From Colias croceus (lineage: Eukaryota; Arthropoda; Insecta; Lepidoptera; Pieridae), in the NCBI RefSeq assembly GCF_905220415.1, contig NC_059545.1:6768001-6832000 (forward strand): a stretch of 64,000 bases of DNA, in the 5' to 3' direction. A program made the position numbers and the translations under genes. The notes below the pieces were generated by a model that searched no databases, was not told where the DNA came from, and saw only the letters and a list, made by a program, of their open reading frames with translations. Positions 43,664 through 55,558 of the stretch are shown here, piece by piece; the first letter of the stretch is position 1; every line of letters starts with the position of its first letter.

Positions 43664-46600
43664 ATGTTACCGGGATACGGTGCTGTTACACAAGCCCTTT
43701 TGGGCACGCTTCTGACGTGGGGGTTGACTGCAGCTGGGGCCGGTTGTGTGTTCTTTATAAGAGGGAAACATGTGAGAAAACATACCTTTTGATTTGTTGT
43801 TTTACTTGTTAGTGCATGAGTTACAATGCTATTTTTCAATTCCAGAGGAAATTACTAGATGTATCTTTGGGATTCGCTGCAGGTGTTATGACTGCCGCAT
43901 CCTACTGGTCTCTGTTAGAGCCTGCAATAAAGATGTGTGAAGAATCAGGCATGTACGGTGATGAAGGACAGTATGCCTTTTTGCCTGTAGCTGGAGGCTT
44001 TTTGTTTGGAGCAATATTTGTGTTTGGCACTGACAGATTCTTGGACTATTTAGGAATTAGTTCCACTAATATGATGATAAGTGAGTATTGGTTATTTTTT
44101 TATAAAATGATAAAATATACTACTAACATTAAGGAACTATCCATTTATTATAAATTATAATTCCAAGGCCTGATACAATTCCCATGAATATTTAATTTAA
44201 TTTAATTTATAAAATAGTTGGGCAATAGTGAATAATGAATATAATTAAATTAATAATTTGTGTTTTATCATCAAAATATAGTTTATTTTACCATTAGTCA
44301 AGTATTAACAAAATAATAATAAATGTAAAACAAACTAAAAATAGGACAGGAAAGGCAATAATAATAAACTTTCTTTATTAGACATGATTTTCACTAGATT
44401 AAAAAAAATATGTAATAAATAAACTTTGAACATCCCTGAGAATAAGCGATTATTTAGCTTGTCCGAGCTTTGACTTGGTTTACAAGAATTCAAAAATAAA
44501 TCAACAGAAATCCAGATTCATAATAGTGAAGGAATTTTTGACATTGAGCAAAAAGTTTTGAGTGAAATTTTATAAATAAAAACTAAAAACTTATTGTGTA
44601 GGTAAAGGTAATCTATAGTAAATTTTTGTTATGATTTCCTTTTTTAGCATGATCAGTAATTCAATCACAGATCAATCAATTTATATTTTTATATCAAATA
44701 AAATTGCGGTTAAAAATATATTAAAATTATATTTTATCTATTGTTATGATTAATTAGATCTACATTAAAACAGTTTATTATCTGTATCTATCATCTATTT
44801 TTGATTCAATTTAATATTATGTATTGAACAACTTTTAAAGGCATTTAATCTTTTGCTTATTCGTAGGGAATCTAACTAGCCCTAACTTTTATTTATTTAC
44901 TAAATTACTAGTTGTGCTGCACAGTTTCACCCGCATTGCTCCACTTCTGTTGGTCTTAGCGTGATGATATATAGCCTATAAGCCTTCCTCGATAAATGCG
45001 CTATCTAACACCAAAATAATTTTTCGAATCAGACTGTAATTCCTGCCCCTCTAGCCAAGTGGCTTTCTGTTAGCGTAGCGTTCAATAGATTAGACTACGA
45101 ATGTATGAGATTGACGTAGGCTGTAGATAAACGTATCTACAGCTTACGTCATTCTCATACATTCATAGTCTATTCTATTGAACGCTACGCTAACAGAAAG
45201 CCACTTGGCTAGGGGGGCTGAGATTAGCGTGTTCAAACAAACAAACAAACTCTTCAGCTTTATGATATTAGTATAGATTATTATTTATTATACATACATT
45301 ATATTTTTTCTATAAAAGCAGAAACATGACTTGACTCCAGTTAGTCTAACTTTGTAGTCACTCAGTCTGCTAATTTCATTTATTGTTTAACCTCAGAACA
45401 AAGAAAATGATAAATAATGATGTAAAGTTGACCGCACACAGCTGAATACCTTTTCACTTAGCATTGCCAAATACCTATTGTTTGCAGAGGTGTTGAAATT
45501 TGGCAATCACCTCTATTCAATACAGTAAACAATAACTTAAATAAGAACCTTAATTTTAAGATATAAAAATGGCCCTGTTATAAAATGAGGAAATTAAGTA
45601 ATAAAAAATTCTAGTTAATGAGACAAGGTTATAATAGATATTATAATTTTAATAATTTGTATATTGCATCCTTAAAAATGGGGAGCATACCAAATGTGTT
45701 TGTTGATACTTTTACAAATTAAATTTCTTTACCCTTCATAATTATTGTGACAACCAGGATATAAACTATTATTTGTGTTAACTGAACTTAAAGTTTTTTT
45801 ATGAACCAATAAGAAAATCTTTTTCTATTTCTTAAATTACTGCATATTAAAGTGGTAATCTGAGATCTAAAATAATCTTTATTTTTTTGTATTGTTCTAG
45901 GTCATTTTAATTAACGCATTATTAATTATTTTTATTGAAAAATACTACCTACTTGTATTAAAAACGTAAAAAAAAACTTGAATATAATACATAGGTATAA
46001 TATATAAAAATATGCCATTGTAAAAATGGATTACTTTTCAATTGTTAATCCAATTTCAAGGTACCTAATTAAATATCAACAAGAGCTTTATTTATAGACT
46101 GCAGTAATATAATATGGTGTCATCATTTCTTTAAAATTTAAGTATTTTTTCGTTTGCCAAGGTCACATATTTTGGCCTTGCGATAATATAGATAATAAAT
46201 AAAAGCAAATAATTTAATTCTCAAACAGACTACCACATATTAACATAATTTTTAGTATAAACTAAGTTTATATATTTTAATATGTTTATGGCATAATTAT
46301 ATTGTATAGTAAACAGTTTCATTTGCCTCTTTGATAAAAACATTTACACTATATGATACTGTTTTATTGTTTTTTTTTTAATTTTAACCAAGTTGAGAAT
46401 TATTTTAAAACAAATAATGATTACTTTTTCTAATAACATTCTTCGTGAAGGAATAATATAATATGTATCTATAAAATTAACCAATTTAAATATTTTGTGA
46501 TTTTTTTTATATTCACACGAAATGATTATTAGTTCCATAGCGGGTTTTGTAAATCATTTAATTTAAAACAAATGACGTCTTAATCAAAAGGTCTAAAATA

Positions 46601-49600
46601 GAATTCAGAGGAGCAAAAATAATTGATTGAATAAATTATGTGAATGATGAAAAAGTTTGCGGAAAATACTTTTTAAAATTGTATCTGGGTATTTTGACAA
46701 GAAGATGGCAGAATTTTTTTTTTCGAAAAGAGTTGGGTGATTGAATACACCATAAGTTTACTTACCTACTATAACAGTATATCTACATAGACATCATATC
46801 AAATGAATGGTAATTTATTTTAATTTGTATAATTATCTATTTTATTGGTACTTGAATTGAAATTAAAAATGGAATAGTTATGTCTTACATGAAACCTACA
46901 ATATCGTAGTTAATGTCTAAATTAGATAATGTACATTTTCGTCTACTTTCTCATTTTCAAAAATTGTTTTCCTCGAATATATGTGTTCAATGTATCTATA
47001 GGTATACCTACTATTCAGATCTATACTAATAACTAATATTATAAAGCTGAAGAGTTTGTTTATCGAGGTAGGTTATATGCTATGATATATCATCACGCTA
47101 AGACCAACAGGAGCGTTGCAATCCGGGTGAAATCGAAGAGTATTGTAAATGATAACAACGCCATTTCGAGAGTTAATCGAAAATACAAACTCTCGAGGTG
47201 ATTAAAAGTTCATTGCTATTTGCTATCGCCTATTATAATTATTATAGTAGTCATTTTAATAGGCAACATTTGACGTCTATCAGTTTTATCTTCATAGAGA
47301 GGTGAACTGCTTAAAAACGTCGATTAAAGGTGATTAAGGTGAAATAATCGATACGGACTTGAAACATATTATGTCAATTTTAAAAATTATCAGGCAAATC
47401 CCTGTCCCAGTAAACTATATTCTTTCGAAAATTTAAGGAGCAAAATAAGAAAAGTATCTAATGTATATAATTAAAAAAAATGCAATCATTCAAATGAACT
47501 ATGTACATAGTTAACTTTATAGGTATTTAATTAAAGAGTACCTAGTAAATAAAATCATGTTTTAGTATAAGTTTAATTTATGGTGATAATTATTCACAAG
47601 TAATCATTGCATTCGATTCTAGATATTAGCTTTCGATTTTTAGAGTAACATCTCTAGTTTGACTCTAGCATTTAAAAATAAAAAGGTTAACTGACGCAAC
47701 ATTGCAACGTCAGGTTTTTTTAATCATAAGTAATTTATTATGTTTAGAATGGTTTATTAGTTTAATCAAATCTTAAACTTACTCCCATCAGTCGTTATTA
47801 CTATAAATATGTAATCGTAATTGAAGAAAGTTAAACAAATGTGCAGTTTTACAAAACGAAATAATGTATATTATATTTTGTATAACGAAATGTTATATTT
47901 TGTTGAACTGTCAAATGTTACTATTAAAATGAGTATGGAGTACTCATAATGATTATTATTTTTTTTAATGTATAAGCTTTATTATGTGCCAATTCTGCTA
48001 ATTGCTTACGCTTACTGAATTATTCAGACAAGCAAATCCCACTGTAAATGAGGAAACTAACTAGTGTAGGTATTTTATTTGCAACTGTCGCGATAAACCA
48101 ATATTTCAAAGCATATCTCTTAATCAAATGTGATCAATTGAACATACAAAGAAAACAAGATCTATTTTATTTTATGATTTATATTTATACATGTATTATA
48201 TTATATCTTATCAAATATGTTAGGATAGCTACGACTCGTGTATAATCGTACTTATACTGTATGCCATTTAATATTTCATTTTTAACAGTCCCACTTTAAG
48301 ATATCATGATTGCATTACCCTCAATTTAAATTACGGAAAACAGGTGTCATATTACATCAAAAGAATTCCACTGTATGTTAATATTATTTGTTATTAATAG
48401 GCTATCAGAACTTCAAACTTGAAAACCGTAGTCGAGGGCCTAGTTTAAACGCGTCGCGACTATTTATATGCAAAAAAGTATATTTTGACACATTAGCATA
48501 TTTTGTCGATAAAATATGTATGTATAATATACCTGTATGTTTGATGAAAATTACGGAAAACAGGGTTAGAACCGCTTCCCGAACAAACTAAAATAAATAA
48601 TGCGGAAATATTTAAATTAAACACCTGTATTTTGAATAATATAGAGCATATAATATTCGCATCGGATATAGAAAACATGATTTATTTGAACTTAATAAAG
48701 ATATTTTAGATCAATCAATAAAACGAACCATTCATAATCATGCCAGAGAATGCTTTGAAAGTAATTTATCTTTTGCAATTTGCATCTCTTAATTTCTTTG
48801 ATCTATGTTTCCCTGTTATCATGAAAGCTCTCGACATTTGATTTACTGCCTATTTGCATTAAGCGATAAGTAGGCTTGTATTAATATTGTTATATAGAAA
48901 TACATATACTATCATATACGTAGATATTGGACATTATTAATATGTATTTATTCGTGATCTAAACAAGTTGGCACATATTTTTATCAAATCATAAAAACGA
49001 GTTATCTGTACTTATAACTTCCTAACATTGTTGTAGGTTTGGTTAACACAGCTTATTTGTACAAAAATAAAATTGTTTACTTTAAATATCGATCATATGA
49101 CTTCGTCACACTTTGTTTAATTTTAAAACCGCTTTGCAAGAGATTTTTATCGCAAAATGTTTGAACGATTAATTGATATATAAGATTATCGATAATGTAG
49201 AGTACGTTTGAAGTTTATTTTAATTAAAATCCATTTTAATTTGTTTTATATGACATATAAAAATGCACGTAAACGAAGTGGCCCGCAGTCAGTAATCTAG
49301 TTATTGCAAATTTTTCAACTGTGTAAATAAATTAAGGCCCGCTTGTGTTTATGGTTGAAGTGGCAATGTCTAATAATTATATTTTGACATTGTGATCATT
49401 GAAATTCTCCTACCTAAATAAAGAAATATACGATATTCCAAGATCACCTTGTTATTTTTTTTATTTCATTAATGAAATACATAATGAACTAGGCGTTTTA
49501 ACTATGGTCGCGGAAGAATTCCAACCAATACCCGCGGCCCCATCATTAAAGCGGCTCGACGGAACACAGTGGGGTTTTAGTCGGTAGGAATCCGACATAA

Positions 49601-50880
49601 CCCACGGCTCCTTCCCCGGGGGCAGTGGGTATCTTTGGAAGATTTCCCCACTATAAAAAAAAAGGCGTTTTAACTATGCATCTTTTTGTCATAGGTACAA
49701 AACAACAAAATATACAATAAAAACAAATGTTCAAAAATTAAAGTTATAGAAATTGCGAAATATTAAACCTACGATATTGAATGTTATCTGTAGGTCTAGG
49801 ATTTTTTTTATTATATATAATTTATACCATTCAAGTATCGGTTGGCTAAAAAAGAGGAATTGCATTTCACTATATTAGTTAACGATAAAATAATTGTCAG
49901 GTTTTTTATATTTAGTATAAATAAAAATCAATTGCGTATCAATAATAACATGTCCAATATTTGTCGATACGATAAAGTCAACCTGACCGTGCCTACTTAT
50001 TGAATTTTTATAACCCCAGTAATATTCGGAAATTTCACTAATGTGTGACCTACAAATAGTGAACCCTTTTGCTAAGTATATTAATTGTAACACGTTCGTT
50101 CCAGCAATCACCAAAAGCAAAGACTCCAAAGAGAAGTTAGAGGATTTGGAAATGATGACGGCGCTCAACAGGCGGCCGTCGAACCCGACCGTGGTTACCA
50201 TGGAGACACAGCCGGCTGAGTTCGCGGACTGCATATCGAATCAGCACACGGCACAAAGACGGCGGGGGCATCATCAGTCGCAGAATTCCCTTGTGAGTAG
50301 CATAGTGATAATATGGGTTAAACTGTTCACGGGTGAAGTCATTCACTTGCTATCAGCTGACAAGTCTCTTCATCTATAACAGTGGCAAATTTAATTGATA
50401 TTTAGTTCATACACGTTACGAAATATGTGAATTCATTCTCACATCTTGTACCTCTTAGTGATAGTGGTTGATGACTCACTAGAATTTTTAGTAACATTTC
50501 TGTTTTGTGTTTTGTCAACTGAAATTTGGTTTGTAGTTATATCCCTGCATAATAAGGAAATTTACTTCTGGAAAGTTGGAAACGTGCAGAATGGTAGTGC
50601 ATATATTCTTCGTATTTGATATTCAATTCATCCTTAGAGAATATCCCGTATCCACTACCATTTGCTGATATACACATGGAACGTTCCAGAAAAACGAAGT
50701 CGGCGAAGGAGACCGACGAGATAGCATCAGCCGCTCGCTAGAAGCACGCCAGTCGCAGTGGAAGAGGATAATGCTTCTGGTCGTGGCCATCACAGTACAC
50801 AATATACCAGAGGGTCTGGCGGTGGGAGTCGCGTTTGGCGCGTCTGCTTCATCGTCTAAAGCTTCCTTCCAGAGTGCCAG
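43664..50880 (+). CDS. SLC39A11: ZIP11-type zinc transporter, 5' four coding exons (partial)
   Basis: ZIP transporters move zinc into the cytosol; ZIP11 belongs to the GufA subfamily. Exons 43664-43771, 43846-44080, 50105-50292 and 50690-50880 join in consistent phases (0, 1, 0, ending in phase 2) with GT-AG introns. The N-terminus (ALLGTLLTWGLTAAGAGCVF, then RKLLDVSLGFAAGVMTAASY, then WSLLEPAIKMCEESG) matches ZIP11. A variable charged loop follows. TM4 carries the metal-binding motif HNIPEGLAVGVAFGA (H at about residue 214). The exon ends FQSAR|. The following NLAIGIGIQ-type segment with the second metal motif and the last TMs was not found up to 64000. The gene probably continues beyond the window, making intron 4 longer than 13 kb; loss of the 3' half is the alternative. 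Confidence 0.9.
44908..45279 (+). repeat. Dispersed repeat family R2, copy c, interrupted
   Basis: R2 blocks (CCTATAAGCCTTCCTCGATA, AGACTGTAATTCCTG) are interrupted at 45046-45217 by a hairpin MITE and then resume with AGATTAGCGTGTTCAAACAA and CTCTTCAGCTTTATGATATT. Confidence 0.85.
45046..45217. mobile_element. Foldback (hairpin) MITE nested in repeat R2
   Basis: A 172-bp near-perfect palindrome: CCCCTCTAGCCAAGTGGCTT on the left and AAGCCACTTGGCTAGGGGGG on the right. The arms of about 85 bp meet near 45131. It is flanked by CTG on each side (45043-45045 and 45218-45220), consistent with a 3-bp target duplication in R2. Confidence 0.85.
47020..47138 (-). repeat. Dispersed repeat family R2, copy d, partial
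   Basis: Reverse orientation: TCTATACTAATA, ATATTATAAAGCTGAAGAGT, then CATCACGCTAAGACCAACAG. The central third of the repeat is missing. Confidence 0.7.
49491..49678 (+). mobile_element. Retroposed fragment with poly(A) and 16-bp target duplication
   Basis: AGGCGTTTTAACTATG occurs at 49491-49506 and again at 49663-49678. Between them is a GC-rich unit of about 156 bp (GTCGCGGAAGAATTCCAACC onward, including GGTAGGAATCCGACATAACC) ending in an A-run. This is a complete LINE-mobilised insertion, probably a 5'-truncated non-LTR or SINE 3' end. Confidence 0.85.
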
Positions 50881-50929
50881 GTATGTGAAATACTGTGAGG
50901 GCGATGTTTTCTCCCGGAACAGTCTGGTA

Positions 50930-51055
50930 TTCGTAGTGGAAGTAAATAATGCTTCTGGTCGTGATCATTATTGTTAACCATAAAGCGAAGAGAGGTGGTA
51001 GCCCTTTTGCAGAGTTTTTTTGCTTTTCAGAAAGCCAGGAATGTGAAATTACCAA
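50930..51055 (+). pseudogene. Decayed partial duplicate of ZIP11 exon 4
   Basis: GTAGTGGAAGTAAATAATGC TTCTGGTCGTG (50933 onward) copies the exon 4 segment CAGTGGAAGAGGATAATGCT TCTGGTCGTG. Further on, TTTTCAGAAAGCCAGGAATG TGAAATTAC (about 51023-51050) copies the exon 4 end and its donor region. The middle, which encoded HNIPEG, is gone, and the donor GGTATG has become GGAATG. It is a non-functional remnant of a tandem exon duplication. Confidence 0.6.
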
Positions 51056-51921
51056 AAAAAGTTACCATACTATGACTTGGCACACAGTTTTAGAGAATTT
51101 GCTTCTGTTTGGAATGTTGTGACGGTTATTGATATAAACGAGATAAATATACCATATTATCGGTATTTTCTCAACATTTGCCTTTCGTTTTATGTTGTGT
51201 GTATAAAAGTCCTGCAATACTAAAGATAGAACCAAAAATATACCAAAGACCTTTTCTAACTAACTTGAAATATCCTTACACCTTTGGTATTATCGTCTAT
51301 TTTTAAAACTTCATATTTGTACTGCTTCCTTTTTTCAATGCTAAGATTCCCACCAATTTGACAATAATAACGTACACATATATAAATATATTTTACAGCG
51401 AGCGATTGGTAGCTTAGTTGTGATCCTCTGATTTCAATAAAACAAATTGGAAGATCCAAAATAAACAAAAAAAGTGTTTTCCTCTGCTTACTTTGACGAT
51501 ATAACCTCGCATTACCCACATCACCTATTGATATAATCGATTAAGGAAAAATGTGAGGAAACCGGCCTGCAGATGCAAAATGTTTGTGTTTATTCATGGA
51601 ATACTTTAGTCTTTAACTTTATATCGATTCTAAGTGTATTTGCAATTCACATTTAATACATTGAATGTTCTGGAATACAAAAAAACAAAATCAATTCGTC
51701 ATGCATTTAGTCGTAAATACGATGACCTTTACATTAATGCAAAACAATACCTACAATATGCCATACCAAGATCTAAGTCCCATAAGGTATATTGTTTACG
51801 CAAAAAATATGCATTTTGGTAAAATATTTAAAACGTTTTGAACATAATAATGACATCAGTGTTATGGCATTTTATGTACATCACTTGAGGAATATAATCC
51901 AAATAAGCACATTGAATGTAT

Positions 51922-53026
51922 CTGTCGTGGTCATATCGTAGACTAGCTGTTGCCCGCAGCTTCGCCTGCGTGGAAAAGATTAATTTACATGATACAAATT
52001 TTCATCCCCTATTTTACCCCTTTAGGGGATGAATTTCCTAAAATCCTTTCTTAGGGGACGCCTACGTTATGACATCTACCTGCATGCCAAATTTCAGCCC
52101 GATACGTCCAGTGGTTTGGGCTGTGCGTTGATAGATCACTATATCAGTCACCTTTGAGTTTTATATATATAGATTTGATCATTTCATGATATGAGTGGCC
52201 ATTTCACGAAATGGTCGCATATCGTGAAATGGCCAATTTAGTTTGGCCACATCATGATGTGGTTTGGGCAGATCAATGATAAGAAATCGTTTCACGATAT
52301 GGCCAATTAACGCATGGTTTTTTCATGAAATGACCAAAATTATTTGATCATATCGTAAAATAGTTACATTAATCGTTGGTAGAGGCGCTGCAAGCTCTGT
52401 GTTTATGTGATAAGATGGCGGACGCTGGCGAAAATTAAATTATTCGCAGTTAAACTTCATAATTCGTTTAATAACAATATTATGAAGAAAGTCATAGCAA
52501 AGAATTTACGACGAAGAGGTACGAGTACTATGGAAAATGTGGATATCTTATATGTATTTAAGAAAAAATGCGACTTAAATAAAATAATTTAAGAAACTAC
52601 TACTATATTATTATAATTGTTTGTTTTTTAAAAAGCGATCCGCTTCTGGCACTCGCCGGCCGCTGCCGCGGCACGCTCGCTATGCTCGCTCGGCTCGTGC
52701 GTTGTTTATCAAAGTGTAACCTAACCTAACCTAATTGTTTTCTATTGCAAAAACGATTCGCTTCTGGCATTCGCCGGCCGCTGCCGCGGCACTAACTTAA
52801 ATGACATTAAACAAGTTTTTAGAATATAGTTATTCTGAAATTTTTTAATATTTTATGGACTCTTTATATTTTATACGATCTGGCCAAATGTGGATGACTA
52901 AATCGTGAAACGTTGACGATTTAACGATCTGATCAAACTATGTTGGCCATTTCACGATATGCGACCATTTCGTGAAATGGCCACTCATATCATGAAATGA
53001 TCAAATCTACGATATGACCACGACAG
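51922..53026. mobile_element. Foldback DNA element with nested repeat R5
   Basis: The left end CTGTCGTGGTCATATCGTAG is the exact inverse of the right end CTACGATATGACCACGACAG. The inverted repeat continues as ATTTGATCATTTCATGATAT GAGTGGCCATTTCACGAAAT on the left (from 52173), so the arms are about 100 bp. The left arm is split at 51941-52172 by repeat R5. The interior carries more CATTTCACGATATGGCC motifs and a duplicated GC-rich box (GGCACTCGCCGGCCGCTGCC, about 52640, and its near copy at about 52767). No transposase. Confidence 0.8.
51941..52172 (+). repeat. Dispersed repeat family R5, inserted in a foldback arm
   Basis: ACTAGCTGTTGCCCGCAGCT to CTTTGAGTTTTATATATATA, with TTTCATCCCCTATTTTACCC and CCAAATTTCAGCCCGATACG. 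It is a typical lepidopteran interspersed repeat. The right arm of the host foldback element shows the uninterrupted target. Confidence 0.75.
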
Positions 53027-55286
53027 AAAAAATGATTTTGCACTACTAACATGACATAAAGATGTTATTTTTGTCATTAACGCTTTCAGGCTAATAATGA
53101 AACGCTTCTCTTCGTTTTCTTGACTTTTTACTGGTGCCTAGTTTCTCATATTGTTGTTTTTTATTTTTATGTGATTGCATCGAAATAAGCGCCATCTTGT
53201 AGTTTATGTCAGTGTCAGATTATCTAAATACTACTGCCATCTATTGTAGATTGCGGAAACTATTTAGCTATCGTAATATTGCTTTTACTATGAACTGTAC
53301 TGTTTCATACAGTTTACCCATAGAGGGCAGTAGATGTGTCGTAATCGAAAGGTGCAGGCTTACTATTCATAGATTTCCTTTTATGGTATTGTTGGCGTTT
53401 TTCATAGACAGGAATTTCCTATTCTAAATTTATTTTTTAAATTTTTCATAAATAATTAACATCCATAATTATTCAGTACTTATTTTCCAACTTGGCCATT
53501 ACATAAATAAACAAAACTCATGCCACACAAACTGGTAAGTGGTGCCTATTGCATTGCAAACTGCGCAAATTCCTATATCACACCCTTCGACTTTTTAACA
53601 GTGAAAAAAAAAAAACAAAAACATTTTAAAAATATTCAACGAATGCGGTACTAGATAAAGTTCAACATGTAAGTTGGTCGCCATTTTGTTACGTCAGAAG
53701 TAACGCGAGGCACCGGAGGGCGCCGGCATTGGTGCAGGAATTTCATTGATAACTCGGAGCGAGCGGGATGAAACTAGTTGCACTATGGACCCACCGTTAA
53801 CTGGATTCCAATTAGTAGTTTGTGCGTCGTAGGGTCACATTCGTTCCTTTGAAGAAGTTTCTGTTGTGCGCTCCGACACGTTCGCCTATGACGTAGTAAA
53901 CGAAATACGTTTCGAATTTTGTTTTTGGGATTCGTTGTTGCTATCGAATAAACGTATTTTTAGCGTTTTGAGTGGTTTGCGTATACATTATCTAAATATG
54001 AAGGGCCTTCTGTTATGTCGTCTTTTTAACATAAGGGTTTAATTTCTTACAAATTTTCGCCGTACGCAGCACACTACTCAGTGAAGTATTAGTTCCAATA
54101 GTCCCGTTAACCCAATCATGGTTATCAAAAGTATCGAGTAAAACAAAAGCTCCAAATGAATCGTTAGCAAATCATCAGGAAACGTCGTCAGTCAGTTATC
54201 TAATGGTATTTCTGATAATGGTTTGTTTGGCAGGAGCCGTCGCACGGCCACTTAGTTCGGGGTGATCCGACTGGCTAGAGTTAATTTCGAAACGTTTAAC
54301 GCGCTGTGTCAGTGCTAATTAAAGCTGACACACGCTACTGGCTGAAATTCTCTTCGAATGTTTCCGTTTGATATGTGAACATTATTTGTGTGGGATTGTT
54401 TTTGTAGTAATCGCAGAGATGGTGTGGGAAGGGTATCGTCCCTTCTAGATCGGTAAGAAAAGTGAGAAAGGAAAATAGTTGATGAAAACATATATATAAC
54501 GTTTTAACGTTATCAGTATTATATTATTGTATTAAGAATAATTTTCAAAGTTTTTCCCACATTACCTTAAAAGGTATTAACATTGCAATCGTTTATTATT
54601 CTACACTAAGTATCACATCAATGAAATCACTATGAAGGAATGTCGTCGTCATTGATTATGGTCTCTACCATGGAATTTCATACAAGGTGAATCGGTCAGT
54701 TAGTCGATATGACGTTTACGTTGAATCACTGTTATAATCATGGTAATTAGCTGAAATATTTATAGCGTTCCAATCTCACAGAGGCGGATTGTTTGTTTTT
54801 AGTTTTGACTTCATATTTTGAATTATATTTGTTTACGTGTTCATTCGCCTTGGAATAAAAAGTTAACAGTGGGAATAAGACACGCTTTCAAATTTGGTAA
54901 TCAACGTTTTTTTCGTTATCAATCTTGCAGAAATATGTCGATCAGTTGTAGCCTGTTCGAATATAGATAGAATGAATTCCAAATAATCGTAGCTACAATG
55001 AGAAGTTTCAGTCAGTTCTTGTCTTAGAATTAAGGAGTAGTAGGTACCTATAGCTGAAGTGACGCAGCTCCAGTAACTAATTATAATAATACCTACTATA
55101 CTAGATATAACTTTTCTAAAAATAGAAGTCGCCCTCCCACATATATAATTTCGTTCGTAACTTTTCAGTCATAACTCTTTGTCGTTGGTGTTTAGGTAAT
55201 GTATGGAGCTATTTTTATATCATTTAGGGTCAATAGAATTGAATTTATATTTTTTGGTTTTTATGGCATTCAAATGCTTTATAAAT

Positions 55287-55444
55287 ATAAATTTATAAAG
55301 AATAGAAAAAATTCGATCACACCACATTACTCGGGCGGGTCACGAGTGGCTGAGTTGGTTAGGCATCCGCCCCGGAATGGCGCGAAGGATGCGGGTTCGA
55401 GTCCCGCCTCGTGATCGAATTTTTTCTATTCTTTATAAATTTAT
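55287..55444 (+). repeat. Perfect 34-bp inverted repeat enclosing a tRNA-like unit
   Basis: The left arm 55287-55320 (ending AATTCGATCAC) and right arm 55411-55444 (starting GTGATCGAATT) are exact reverse complements, separated by 90 bp. The inner end of the right arm overlaps the 3' acceptor strand of the tRNA-like sequence. Confidence 0.85.
55340..55414 (+). tRNA. tRNA-like (pseudo-tRNA) Pol III unit
   Basis: The A box TGGCTGAGTTGG (55347-55358) and B box GGTTCGAGTCC (55394-55404) match the Pol III consensus fully. The acceptor stem TCACGAG/CTCGTGA pairs over 7 bp, and the T arm GCGGG-TTCGAGT-CCCGC is perfect. The anticodon arm is abnormal: a 4-bp stem (CGCC/GGCG) with loop CCGGAAT, which lacks the invariant T33; by position the anticodon would be GGA. 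It is therefore probably a tRNA-derived element rather than a working tRNA gene. Confidence 0.55.
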
Positions 55445-55558
55445 GTCAATAGAATTGGTTAGAATATTTTAATGTTGATACTTGCCACCATCTTCAGATG
55501 AAACAGGACCTCAGAGACATTCCGATACATCGGAATAGGAATCTGTGTAGTTTTTCAG

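Larger units (their letters stand above)
44081..50104 (+). other. 6-kb intron 2 of ZIP11
   Basis: Contains repeat R2 copy c with a hairpin MITE inside (44908-45279), partial R2 copy d (47020-47138) and a retroposed fragment with a 16-bp duplication (49491-49678). The rest is AT-rich. The open frames at 46344, 48048, 48388, 48493 and 49399 have no support as genes. Confidence 0.6.
50881..55198. other. Region after ZIP11 exon 4 (putative intron)
   Basis: Starts with a decayed duplicate of exon 4 (50930-51055). It also holds the foldback element at 51922-53026 and a small element-like pair (ACTGCCATCTATTGTAG and AGAGGGCAGTAG, about 53230-53335). At 53680-54430 a GC-richer stretch contains TTACGTCAGAAGTAACG; it could be the promoter or a non-coding first exon of the small secreted gene downstream. 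Confidence 0.45.

Noticed and set aside
48331..48566. Direct repeat AAATTACGGAAAACAGG about 220 bp apart
   Set aside because: Only about 14-16 bp match, with unrelated flanks; too short to support an element.
55340..55414. A functional tRNA-Ser(GGA) gene
   Set aside because: T33 is missing, the anticodon stem is short and imperfect, and eukaryotes normally read serine UCC with an AGA (inosine) anticodon. It was kept only as a tRNA-like unit.
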